Assembly (NCBI RefSeq): GCF_013342145.1
Contig: NZ_JABUQZ010000001.1
Span: 2,790,001-2,854,000 of the forward strand
Length of the DNA stretch: 64,000 bases
Origin: Haloterrigena gelatinilytica
GTDB taxonomy: Archaea > Halobacteriota > Halobacteria > Halobacteriales > Natrialbaceae
Reading direction: 5' to 3'
Part shown: positions 55,113 through 63,146 of the stretch, piece by piece
Position numbering within the stretch: the first letter of the stretch is position 1
Layout of the letters: each line of letters starts with the position of its first letter
The notes under the pieces: model-generated
Seen by the model: the letters and a program-made list of their open reading frames with translations, nothing else
Told to the model about the DNA's origin: nothing
Database searches by the model: none
Made by a program: the position numbers and the translations under genes

Positions 55113-55871
55113 TCACTGGGCGAGGTAGCCGCCCTCGACGGGCAGCGTGGTCCCGGTGACTCGAGACGAGAGGTCCGAACCGAGGAAGAGGACGGCGTTC
55201 GCGATCTCTTGGGGGTCCGCGAGGCCGGGCATCGGCTCGGTCTCGAGGAACTGTGCCTCCATCTCGGGGTGTTCCTCGATCGTCCGCTCGATCATGTCCG
55301 TGCGGACGATCCCCGGCGCCACGGCGTTAGCGCGGATGCCGTCCTCGGCGTACTCGATGGCCGCGTACTTCGTGAGGTGGCTGACGGCTGCTTTCGCCGC
55401 CCCGTAGCCGCTGTACTGCGGAACCGCGACCTCGCCGCCGATCGAGGAGGCGCTGATGATCGATCCGCCGCCGTCGGCCAGCATCGCCTCGATACCGTAC
55501 TTCATTCCGTACCAGACGCCTTTCAGGTTCACCTCGATGACCTGTTCGAAGGCGTCGTTCTCGTACTCGTCGAGTCGCGCGACGGGGCCTTCGATGGCGG
55601 CGTTGTTGTAGAGGACGTCGATGCCGCCGAATTCGTCGACCGCGGTCTCGATCATCGCTTTGGCGTCCTCGGGGTCGGACACGTCCGTCCGAACGAACGT
55701 CGCCTCGCCGCCGTCGTCGGTGATCTCCGCGACCGTTTCCTCACCGGCGTCGGCGTCCACGTCGGCGACGACGACCGACGCGCCGTGCTCGGCGAACGTC
55801 TTCGCCGTCGTCCGCCCGATTCCGGATGCCGCTCCCGTAACGACCGCAACTCGGTCCTCGACTAATTTCAT
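55113..55871 (-). CDS. SDR-family NAD(P)-dependent oxidoreductase
   Basis: This 252-residue classical SDR starts MKLVEDRVAVVTGAASGIGR (ATG 55869-55871). It has TGxxxGIG, VVVADVDADAGEE after beta2 (suggesting NAD+ preference) and YNNAAIEGPVARLDEY. The catalytic Ser-Tyr-Lys is in SSIGGEVAVPQYSGYGAAKA. It ends VTGTTLPVEGGYLAQ, the VDGGY-like cofactor loop. The substrate cannot be inferred. A very AT-rich tract upstream (55930-55975) is the likely promoter region, shared with the divergent STAS-like gene. Confidence 0.9.
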   Translation of the reverse strand: MKLVEDRVAVVTGAASGIGRTTAKTFAEHGASVVVADVDADAGEETVAEITDDGGEATFVRTDVSDPEDAKAMIETAVDEFGGIDVLYNNAAIEGPVARLDEYENDAFEQVIEVNLKGVWYGMKYGIEAMLADGGGSIISASSIGGEVAVPQYSGYGAAKAAVSHLTKYAAIEYAEDGIRANAVAPGIVRTDMIERTIEEHPEMEAQFLETEPMPGLADPQEIANAVLFLGSDLSSRVTGTTLPVEGGYLAQ

Positions 55872-56034
55872 TATCGAAGCCGTCGTCCCGTCTACAGATA
55901 TGTGCACTGATTCACCACACATATCCTGAAATTCACTTAATAACGAATTCTTCATCTGAGATATAATATAAATATCCAATCATATTTCCGAAGAGCGGAA
56001 AGTATTACATAGCGTGACTTACCACGAAGAGGCA

Positions 56035-56427
56035 ATGAAGTACTACGAATCTCCCGTCCTCACGATCGAGTGGGACGAAGAACTGCAAGCGGTCACGATG
56101 AACTGGCACGACTTCGCCCGGAGCGAGCAGTATCGCGAAGGGCTGGACGAGGGATTGGCGCTCGTGAAAGAGAAAAACGCCAGCTACTGGCTCGCCGATC
56201 TCAGAGACCTCGGGACCGTCTCGCAGGAGGACCAGCAGTGGACGCAGGAGAACTGGCACCCGCGGGCGTTCGAGACCGACCTCTCGTACATGGCCATCGT
56301 TCAGCCGACGAGCGTCATTACGAACCTCTCCGTCGATGACCTCGTCCAGGAGGTCGGCTCGAACGTCACGTCGCACATGTTCGATAACAGGCCCGACGCC
56401 GAGGACTGGCTCCGCGAGCGACAGTAG
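56035..56427 (+). CDS. SpoIIAA/STAS-like protein
   Basis: This 130-residue protein starts at ATG 56035 (MKYYESPVLTIEWDEELQAV); GTG 56014 adds 7 residues. It shows alternating strand-helix structure: AVTMNWHDFARSEQYREGLD, LVKEKNASYWLADLRDLGTV, TDLSYMAIVQPTSVITNLSV. The layout resembles the SpoIIAA-like / STAS fold, with the D-L-R loop where STAS domains carry their conserved Asp. It may act in signalling. AT-rich sequence with ATATAATATAAATAT at 55955-55972 is the promoter. Family membership is moderate. Confidence 0.6.
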   Translation: MKYYESPVLTIEWDEELQAVTMNWHDFARSEQYREGLDEGLALVKEKNASYWLADLRDLGTVSQEDQQWTQENWHPRAFETDLSYMAIVQPTSVITNLSVDDLVQEVGSNVTSHMFDNRPDAEDWLRERQ

Positions 56428-56503
56428 GGGGAGGAGCGTCGATCCGCGTCGAGAACCGGAACGAGTCGCTCGAGCGACGCACACGCGCCGCTCGCAGACG
56501 CGG

Positions 56504-57109
56504 TTACGACCGAAGAGCGTCAGCGAAGAACGTCGCGACCTCGCTCGCGATGGCGTCGTGTTTCCCGAGGAAGAAGTGGTCGCCGGTCAGCGCGGTGACG
56601 GCGTCGCCGCGCTCGCGGGCGCGGTCGACCACCGGCTCCCAGTCGACGGTCTCGTCCCGCTCGCCGTACAGGACGCGAACGGGCGTCCCGTCCTCGAGGG
56701 ACTCGAGCGCGTCGACCGCGTCGAGGTCGTCGGCCAGCCGCGCGGTCGGCGCGAGGACGGCGACGGCGTCGGGACCGACGTCGGCCGCCGCGAGCAGCGC
56801 CAGCGAGGCGCCGAAGCTGTAGCCGAAGACGCCGACGGGGCAATCGTATTCCTCGCGGGCCCAGCGGACGGCGTTGCGCACGTCCTCGCGCTCGCCGTAA
56901 CCCTCGTCCCACGGGCCGTAATCGAACCGGAGACAGGCAATGCCCGCTTCGCGGAGGGCCGTCGCGACCGCGGCGAGTCGCGGATCGCTACGCGAGCCCC
57001 CGTGCCGGGGATGGGGCGGCGCGGCGACGACGATCGCGTCGGGGTCGTCGGTCGGCTCCTCGAGGGTCCCGCGGACGTCGCGGCCGCCGGGAATCAGCAC
57101 GTCGCTCAT
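56504..57109 (-). CDS. Alpha/beta-hydrolase family protein
   Basis: This 201-residue protein starts at ATG 57107-57109 (MSDVLIPGGRDVRGTLEEPT). It has VVAAPPHPRHGGSRSDPRLA (oxyanion-type loop), CLRFDYGPWDEGYGEREDVR, the nucleophile elbow VGVFGYSFGASLALLAAADV (G-Y-S-F-G with Ser) and VRVLYGERDETVDWEPVVDR. The catalytic histidine lies in TGDHFFLGKHDAI. It belongs to the short group of dienelactone-hydrolase/YheT-like esterases. The substrate is unknown. It is on the strand opposite to the STAS-like gene. Confidence 0.85.
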   Translation of the reverse strand: MSDVLIPGGRDVRGTLEEPTDDPDAIVVAAPPHPRHGGSRSDPRLAAVATALREAGIACLRFDYGPWDEGYGEREDVRNAVRWAREEYDCPVGVFGYSFGASLALLAAADVGPDAVAVLAPTARLADDLDAVDALESLEDGTPVRVLYGERDETVDWEPVVDRARERGDAVTALTGDHFFLGKHDAIASEVATFFADALRS

Positions 57110-57194
57110 GGGCGATCGTTCGGCGCGGCGGGTATTAAGGTCCGTCACGGCGCCGGCGCGGGTCGGACCGGCCTCGAGGGGGAGGAGTCGGCCC

Positions 57195-58736
57195 TCAGGC
57201 GCGCACGACGGCGTCGGCGAACGACGCTCGCAGTCGTCGCCCGTCGTACTCGCCGAGGACGAGGAAGACGACGAAGCCGGCGAGGAAGGTCGACGCGCCG
57301 AGCGCGAGGAGACCGACGCCGATAGCGAACCCGTTCGTCCCGTACCAGGCGACGACGGTGGCGACGAGACCGGCCCCGACGACGGTGCCGATCGAACCCG
57401 GGCGCCGCACGTAGCCGTCCCCGCGGCGGAGCGAGAGCCCGAGGCGATAGGCCACGCCGAGCGCCGCGCCCGCGGCGAGCACCTCCGCGACGACGAGCCA
57501 GGACGCGACGATCGAGACGAAGTAGGTGACGACGCCGCCGACGCAGGCGCCGAACGCGACGCGCTGGAGGAACTCGATCCCCGCGCGGCGTCGGTCCGTC
57601 GCTCCCCCCGAGCCCGCGTCGTGGGCCTCGGACGCGGCGTCGGTGATGTCTCGGGTCCGGCTCGACGCGTCGCCGTCCCGGTCGACGTGCGCGACGCGCT
57701 GGCCGGCGGTCACGAACGTCCGAGCCCCGTCGGCATCGTTCCGGGTCGAGGGATCGTCGATCGGGGCCTCGGCGCCCGGCCACTCGGCGTCGACGTCGTC
57801 GAAGGCGACCGGAAGCCCCGCCGCGATCTCGAAGTCGGGGTGGTCCTGAAGCTGGAAGTGGAGGTGGGGGTCCGAGGAGTTGCCCGTGTGGCCGCAGCGG
57901 CCGATCCGCTGGCCGCGGGTCACGCGGTCCCCCGGCTCGACGCCGACGCTGCCGGGCACGAGGTGCGCGAGGCAGCTGTACTCGTCGGGGGCGTGCTGGA
58001 TCACCACGTAGTTCCCGCGGATGTCGCGTTTCAGGAGGTGCGAGAGCCCGCCGCCGCGCGAGGACTCGAACGCGCTGTCGCAGACGTCGATCACGGCTCC
58101 GTCGGCGGGGGCGAGGACCGGTTCGTCGTAGCAGTAGGAGCTCTCGACGCGGGAGCCGGACCCCTCGGGGGACGTCCGGCCGTCGGCGTCGGTGATCACG
58201 AAGTCGTACGCGTAGCGCTGGTTTACCGGGAACCACGAGTGGGAGTAGTCGCGGTCGTAGCTCCCGTTGACGACGGTCCAGCGGCCGTCGAACGGGAGCC
58301 GGTAGGAGCGGCGCTGCTCGTAGCTCCCGGCGGCGGGCATCGAGCCGCGGTGGCGAGCGTACGCGACCGCGGCGCCGAGGAACTGCATCGTGTCCTGCGC
58401 CAGCACCAACGGGTTCAGGATCGTCAGGGGCAGCATGAGGTACCACGCCGCGTACGTCCGCCAGTCGCCCGTCTCGATCCAGTCGGTCGGCCCGACCGCC
58501 TCCTCCGCGTCGGCGGCCCGTCCCAGCGCCAGTTCGACTAGCGGCGCGACGAGCGGCCAGAGGAGCGCGAGGAAGAAGACCCAGAAGACCTGCAGGGCGG
58601 CGAGCGAATCGAAGAGGTGGCCGGGAATCGCCAGCAGCCCCAGCAGCGCGACGTGTATCGGTTCGAGCGAGCGGAGCCGCCTCCGGATCCGGGCCGCGAA
58701 GGACGCCGGCTCGGCGGGCGTCGTCTGATCGGTCAT
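57195..58736 (-). CDS. Membrane protein with M23 peptidase-like domain
   Basis: This 513-residue protein has N-terminal membrane helices (ALLGLLAIPGHLFDSLAALQ, VFFLALLWPLVAPLVELALG). A soluble M23/LytM-like domain (about residues 170-310) carries NQRYAYDFVITDADG, EPVLAPADGAVIDVCD, GNYVVIQHAPDEYSCLAHLV and HTGNSSDPHLHFQLQ. The Y-D of RYAYDF and the H-x-H of PHLHFQ match the zinc ligands of M23 metallopeptidases. A second membrane block (residues 380-500) closes the protein. Haloarchaea lack peptidoglycan, so the substrate is not the usual one. It could act on surface glycoprotein or another cross-linked peptide, or be inactive. Confidence 0.82.
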   Translation of the reverse strand: MTDQTTPAEPASFAARIRRRLRSLEPIHVALLGLLAIPGHLFDSLAALQVFWVFFLALLWPLVAPLVELALGRAADAEEAVGPTDWIETGDWRTYAAWYLMLPLTILNPLVLAQDTMQFLGAAVAYARHRGSMPAAGSYEQRRSYRLPFDGRWTVVNGSYDRDYSHSWFPVNQRYAYDFVITDADGRTSPEGSGSRVESSYCYDEPVLAPADGAVIDVCDSAFESSRGGGLSHLLKRDIRGNYVVIQHAPDEYSCLAHLVPGSVGVEPGDRVTRGQRIGRCGHTGNSSDPHLHFQLQDHPDFEIAAGLPVAFDDVDAEWPGAEAPIDDPSTRNDADGARTFVTAGQRVAHVDRDGDASSRTRDITDAASEAHDAGSGGATDRRRAGIEFLQRVAFGACVGGVVTYFVSIVASWLVVAEVLAAGAALGVAYRLGLSLRRGDGYVRRPGSIGTVVGAGLVATVVAWYGTNGFAIGVGLLALGASTFLAGFVVFLVLGEYDGRRLRASFADAVVRA

Positions 58737-58859
58737 GACACCGTATCGGTCCGAGAGGAACGTAACTGCTTTGCGAACTCGAGTTCACAACGCGCGCTGA
58801 CATGTCCCGCGGGATCGGCGTCCGGAACGGTCAATGCGCTGTCGGGAGAACGGCCGCCC

Positions 58860-59789
58860 ATGACGACAGATGACGCGCCGAATCCCGCCGTTCGCGAGGC
58901 CTTCTCCCTGCTGAACCACGAAATTCGCCTCGAGATCCTGCTGGCGTTGCTCGAGGACTGGGACGCCGTCTACACGGAGCCGAAGTCCTACGCCGAGCTG
59001 ATGGACGCGGTCGGGATGCGCGACAGCGGGCAGTTCAATTACCACCTCGACAAGCTCAGGGGCGTCTACGTCCGCGAGGTCGAGGACGGCTACGTGCCGA
59101 CGGCGAGCGTGACCGCGCTTTACAGGACCGTGCTCGCTCACCGGCCGACCGAACGCCGCGAGTTCGAGTCGAGCGAAATCGAGTCGGCGTGTCCCCGCTG
59201 TGAGGCGACGCTGGTCCTGCGCTACGAGCGCGGATTCGCGACCGTCGACTGCCCGGCGTGCGAGGAGTGGGACGGGTTCACCTATCCGTTCCCGAAGAAC
59301 GGCCTCGAGGAGCGGGACGCGGACGCGATCGCCCGCACGGTCGCCCGTCGCGCCAGACGCGACATCGGACTGGCCCGCGCCGGTCAGTGTCCGTTCTGTG
59401 CGGGGGCGACGACCGTCGCCCTCCGTCTCGCGGCCCTCGAGAGCGACAACGACGGCGGCGACGGCAACGGCAACGGCGACGCTGGCGGCGCCGAAATCGC
59501 AGACCGCGGACGCGACCCCTGGGTCGAAATCACCTGCGATGACTGCACGTTCCTCGCGGGCGTGCGGCCGATCACGGTGTTGCTGACCGACGCCCGGGCC
59601 GCGGGCGCGCTCGCCGATGTCGGCTTCGACCTCGAGCGCTACGACTGGGAGTTGCCGGCTCCGACGGTGCGAGTCGAGTCCCGAGAGCCGACGCGGATCG
59701 CGCTCGAGGTCGACGACGAGGGGAACGGCTCGGTGACGGCCGTCGTCGACGACGCGTTCGCGGTCCGCTCGGTCACCGTCGATTCGTAG
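58860..59789 (+). CDS. Winged-helix regulator with zinc-ribbon C-terminus (DUF7351-like)
   Basis: This 309-residue protein starts at ATG 58860. The N-terminal ArsR-like winged helix reads LNHEIRLEILLALLEDWDAV and SYAELMDAVGMRDSGQFNYH. LDKLRGVYVREVEDGYVPTA follows it. After it come three CxxC pairs (CPRCEATLVLRYERGFATVD, CPAC, CPFC, CDDC), which should bind zinc. The architecture (HTH plus rubredoxin-like zinc region) is common in haloarchaeal regulators. It is divergent from the M23-like gene. The inducer is unknown. Confidence 0.8.
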   Translation: MTTDDAPNPAVREAFSLLNHEIRLEILLALLEDWDAVYTEPKSYAELMDAVGMRDSGQFNYHLDKLRGVYVREVEDGYVPTASVTALYRTVLAHRPTERREFESSEIESACPRCEATLVLRYERGFATVDCPACEEWDGFTYPFPKNGLEERDADAIARTVARRARRDIGLARAGQCPFCAGATTVALRLAALESDNDGGDGNGNGDAGGAEIADRGRDPWVEITCDDCTFLAGVRPITVLLTDARAAGALADVGFDLERYDWELPAPTVRVESREPTRIALEVDDEGNGSVTAVVDDAFAVRSVTVDS

Positions 59790-59945
59790 CGCCTCGAGGC
59801 CCGCGATCCTCACGTCAACGCCGGGTCGCTCGAGCGAGTAGGCGGCCGGTAACCGGCGTCGAACGGTCGCCTCGGTGGCGGCCGCGTTCATCGCAGACTG
59901 TTGACGATGTGATGTTTTTAAGGGCGACGAGCGATACGTACGACT

Positions 59946-60785
59946 ATGGGCATCCTCTCTCGGACCTCCTACATCATCCGGTCGAAACTCAACTCGGTGC
60001 TCAACCGCGCCGAGGATCCGACGGAGACGCTCGACTACTCCTACGAGCAGATGCGCGACCAGCTCCAGGACGTCAAACGGGGCATCGCGGATCTGACCAC
60101 GCAGAAAAAGCGCCTCGAGATGCAGAAACGGCGCCTCGAGGAGAACGTCGACAAACACAACGATCAGGCCCGGACCGCGGTCCAGCAGGGCCGGGAGGAT
60201 CTGGCGCGGCGCGCGCTCGAGAAGAAGAAGACGAAGATGAACCAGATCGAGGATCTCGAGCGCCAGATCTCGAACTTACAGAGCCAACAGGACAAGCTGA
60301 TCGACCAGAAGAACGAGCTTCAGAGCCGCATCGAGGAGTTCCGCACCAAGAAGGAGACGATGAAGGCCCGCCACGAGGCCGCGAAGGCGAGCTCGACGGT
60401 GTCCGAAGCGATAACGGCCACCGGCGAGGAGTTCGAGGACGTCGGTCGAGCGATCGAGCGCGCCGAGGAGCAGACCGAAGACATGGAGGCCCGAGCCGCC
60501 GCGATGGACGAACTCCACGAGTCCGGCGCGTTCGATGACGTCCTCTCGGACAAGGACGACATCGACCGCGAGCTCGAGCAACTGGAGACCGACAGCGGCG
60601 TCGAGGCCGAACTCGAGACGTTGAAATCCGAGATGGGAGAGGGAAGCAGCGAGACCGACGCTGAACCGGCCAGCGACGTGGAGGGCGAGGTCGACGAGGA
60701 GGAACTCGCGGAGATGGAATCGGAGGTCGACGACAGCGAAGTCGAGGCCGAACTCGCGGAGCTGCAGGACGAGGAGAACGCCTGA
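59946..60785 (+). CDS. PspA/IM30-family protein
   Basis: This 279-residue coiled-coil protein starts MGILSRTSYIIRSKLNSVLN with EDPTETLDYSYEQMRDQLQD, the PspA signature. Long heptad repeats such as KRLEMQKRRLEENVDKHNDQ run to about residue 150. They are followed by an acidic tail of about 60 residues rich in Glu. PspA/Vipp1-type proteins form ESCRT-III-like polymers on membranes and help maintain membrane integrity under stress. A TATA-like TTTTTAAGG is about 30 nt upstream of ATG 59946. It is not close to other phage-shock genes. Confidence 0.92.
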   Translation: MGILSRTSYIIRSKLNSVLNRAEDPTETLDYSYEQMRDQLQDVKRGIADLTTQKKRLEMQKRRLEENVDKHNDQARTAVQQGREDLARRALEKKKTKMNQIEDLERQISNLQSQQDKLIDQKNELQSRIEEFRTKKETMKARHEAAKASSTVSEAITATGEEFEDVGRAIERAEEQTEDMEARAAAMDELHESGAFDDVLSDKDDIDRELEQLETDSGVEAELETLKSEMGEGSSETDAEPASDVEGEVDEEELAEMESEVDDSEVEAELAELQDEENA

Positions 60786-60910
60786 GTTCGCCGTCGGAAG
60801 CGCCCGATAACGAAGCGAGCGGTGACCGGTCCCTGTCGGATCCCGCGCGATCGTTTTCTCGCAGTGGACGGTGGGGTAACGACTACCACAGTCGACGTTG
60901 AACGCCGAGT

Positions 60911-61270
60911 ATGGCCACGGATACGGAGGTCGATACGGACGCGTTCGACGAGATTTCGCTGACCAACCAAGTCGTCTTACTCGGCGTCGCCGAACTGCAG
61001 CGACGCGGCGAGACGCCGGTCCAGACCCACGTGCTGCGACGCGTCTGCAGGACGCAACTCGAGGGCGTCGACGTGGGTGTCATCGGGACGCTCACCGAGG
61101 CGGACGTGATGCGATCGCTCTACCGACTCGAGGACGAGGGGTTCGTCGAGGAGATCGAAACCGAAGGGACGTCGCCCACCGGGAAGGGTCGCCCCGCGTA
61201 CGCGCTCGACGTCGACCCCGAAATCGTCGAGGAGGGCGTCGCCGACGAACTCCTCGAGCCCACCGACTGA
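60911..61270 (+). CDS. Winged-helix DNA-binding protein
   Basis: This 119-residue protein starts at ATG 60911. The HTH region is LTNQVVLLGVAELQRRGETP, VQTHVLRRVCRTQLEGVDVG, then TEADVMRSLYRLEDEGFVEE. The wing follows in TEGTSPTGKGRPAYALDVDP, where G-K-G-R-P-A-Y is typical of PadR/MarR-like wings. It is presumably a small transcription regulator, located 125 bp after pspA on the same strand. It might control pspA, but that is speculation. Confidence 0.75.
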   Translation: MATDTEVDTDAFDEISLTNQVVLLGVAELQRRGETPVQTHVLRRVCRTQLEGVDVGVIGTLTEADVMRSLYRLEDEGFVEEIETEGTSPTGKGRPAYALDVDPEIVEEGVADELLEPTD

Positions 61271-61305
61271 GGGGAGCGGATGCCGGATCGACGGCCGGGG
61301 AGGCG

Positions 61306-61815
61306 CTAGGACGGCGTGCCCAACACCGCGATGTCGTAGTCGGCGACGTCCGACGGCGCCTCGAGGACGACCACCTGAAACTCCCAGATGTCGCCGCCCT
61401 CGAGATCGCCCGTCGTGGCCAGATACCGACCGATCACGTTGCCGGCGTCGTTGTAGATCCGAGTTCGGACTTCGACGACCTGGATCCGATCGTCGCCCGT
61501 GTTCTCGACGGTGCCCTGGACGGTCGAGCCGAGATAGCCGTCCTCGACGACGAACTCGTGATCGGTCAGCGAGAGCGGGTCCAGCGGCGTTACCGACTGC
61601 GAGGGCTGCTGATTGGCGAGCGCCGCCGCCGCGGACATCTCCGTCGCCGTCCGATTAGTGGCGTTGCTGGCGTTGATCTCGACGCCGTTGCCGTCCTCGT
61701 AGGAGGGTTCGCCGCCGAGGTCCCCGCCGCCAGTACAGCCGGCGGCCGCGGCCGAGACGCCCGCACCGACCGCCGCGAGGAGGCGGCGTCGGCTCGTCGA
61801 CTCCCGCCGGGTCAT
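61306..61815 (-). CDS. Tat lipoprotein with FxLYD-like domain
   Basis: This 169-residue protein has a Tat-lipobox signal, TSRRRLLAAVGAGVSAAAAG with Cys27 next (AAGC), so it is lipid-anchored outside the membrane. After a polar spacer, residues 75-169 form an Ig-like FxLYD domain: GYLGSTVQGTVENTGDDRIQ, VVEVRTRIYNDAGNVIGRYL, and then EGGDIWEFQVVVLEAPSDVA. The pattern V-x-G-x-V-x-N-x-G ... V-x-x-R-x-x-x-Y-N-x-x-G-x-V-I-G-x-x matches this family. Function is unknown. Confidence 0.8.
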   Translation of the reverse strand: MTRRESTSRRRLLAAVGAGVSAAAAGCTGGGDLGGEPSYEDGNGVEINASNATNRTATEMSAAAALANQQPSQSVTPLDPLSLTDHEFVVEDGYLGSTVQGTVENTGDDRIQVVEVRTRIYNDAGNVIGRYLATTGDLEGGDIWEFQVVVLEAPSDVADYDIAVLGTPS

Positions 61816-61894
61816 CGTCCTCGCGTCCCCCTCCGCGAGTGGGTTCCGTCACCGAGCATGTATCCGATCGACACCGCCGACGCATTTCAGTGTA

Positions 61895-61908
61895 GCCCCT
61901 GAAGGGGC
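61895..61908. promoter_or_regulatory. GCCCCT-GA-AGGGGC palindrome
   Basis: A perfect 6-bp inverted repeat with a 2-bp centre lies in the 253-bp gap between the divergent lipoprotein gene (start 61815) and the membrane-protein gene (start 62069). It is about 80 bp upstream of the former. It has the dimensions of a dimeric regulator site. The rest of the gap has no coding signal; CCTTATTG near 62034 fits a TATA element for the rightward gene. Confidence 0.35.
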
Positions 61909-62068
61909 AATTCTCGAGACCGACGGTTCGCTCGATCGACGTGTCGGTACCGAAGACGGTTCGGGACGTTCGCGTGCGCTCTCGTGGTCACCGCCCCGGT
62001 TCGGGCGCGGTGCCGGCGGTGTGCAACGCAGGGCCTTATTGTCGGGTCCGTGGAACGTAGCGCCATCT

Positions 62069-63115
62069 ATGAGCGCCGAGACCGACGAGACGTTCGAGTC
62101 GTACGGGGCCGACGTCGGCGCGGGATCCGGCCCGCTGTCCCGGTTTCGAGAGTGGTTCGTCGTCGAGGGGAACCGCGTCGTCGTCGCGGCCCTCCTGGCG
62201 GCCGTCGTCCTCGCGTTGCTGCTCGCCCTTCGCTGGACCGGAATCATCGCGTTCGTCGAACCCAACTCGGTGACGCGCGTGGCCAGCGGCATGATCGCGG
62301 GGACGTTCTCGCTGGTGACGCTGGTCGTCTCGGTCAACCAGCTCATCCTCTCCCAGGAGTTCAGCGCGGCCGGCAAGGCGCGCGAACGACTTCAGGGGGT
62401 CGTGGAGTTCCGGCGGGACGTGGCCGACGACGCGGCCGTTCCCGCGACCCCGGCCGCGCCCACGAGAGTGCTCGAGTTGCTCGTCGAGTCGATCCGCAAT
62501 GACGCCGCCGCTCTCGGCGACGCCGTCGCGGACCACGACGAAGCGATCCGCGAGACGGTCGCGGGGTACACGAACGACGTCCACCAGCGGACCGAGGATA
62601 TCGAGCAGGTGCTCGAGCACGCGGAGTTCGGATCGTTCTCCGCCGTCTCCGCGGCGATCAACTACAACGAGGCCTGGCACCTGTACGCCGCGACCCACCT
62701 GCAAAACGAGTACGCCGACTCGCTGTCGCCGGCGGCCGCGGAGTCCCTCGAGGACCTGATCGAGTCCCTGAAACTGTTCAACGTGGCCCGCGAGCAGTTC
62801 AAGACGACGTATCTGCAGCGGGAACTCACCCGATTCTCGCAGCTGACGATCTACGCGGGGGTGCCGTCGATTCTGGCGGCGATCCTCATCGGCCTCCTCT
62901 ACGCCGATTTCACCGGACCGAGTATCAGCACCGCCGTCATGCCGTACGTCGTGATCGGCCTGATTACGGTCGGCCTCTCGCCGCTGTTTCTCCTCGTGGT
63001 CTACATCCTTCGGACCGCGACCGTCACGCGCCGGACCGCCTCGGTCGGGCCGATGATCCCCCAGAAGGATCCCGACGAGGGACCGTTCGACGTCTCCTAC
63101 GGCGAGGACTCCTGA
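62069..63115 (+). CDS. Four-helix membrane protein, paralogue of the 63147 gene
   Basis: This 348-residue protein starts at ATG 62069. It has two N-terminal transmembrane helices (VVVAALLAAVVLALLLALRW and IAGTFSLVTLVVSVNQLILS). A long soluble helical region (residues 95-260) includes RERLQGVVEFRRDVADDAAV and EFGSFSAVSAAINYNEAWHL. Two further helices follow (SILAAILIGLLYADFTGPSI, VVIGLITVGLSPLFLLVVYI). The convergent gene at 63147 encodes a protein with the same plan and matching motifs (E-F-R-R-D, FG.F..V.AA..YN, F...REHFKT.Y). I do not recognise a named family. It could be a channel-like or mechanosensing membrane protein, but nothing supports that directly. Confidence 0.72.
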   Translation: MSAETDETFESYGADVGAGSGPLSRFREWFVVEGNRVVVAALLAAVVLALLLALRWTGIIAFVEPNSVTRVASGMIAGTFSLVTLVVSVNQLILSQEFSAAGKARERLQGVVEFRRDVADDAAVPATPAAPTRVLELLVESIRNDAAALGDAVADHDEAIRETVAGYTNDVHQRTEDIEQVLEHAEFGSFSAVSAAINYNEAWHLYAATHLQNEYADSLSPAAAESLEDLIESLKLFNVAREQFKTTYLQRELTRFSQLTIYAGVPSILAAILIGLLYADFTGPSISTAVMPYVVIGLITVGLSPLFLLVVYILRTATVTRRTASVGPMIPQKDPDEGPFDVSYGEDS

Positions 63116-63146
63116 CTGGCGTCCCGTCTCACGGCGGACGAAGACG

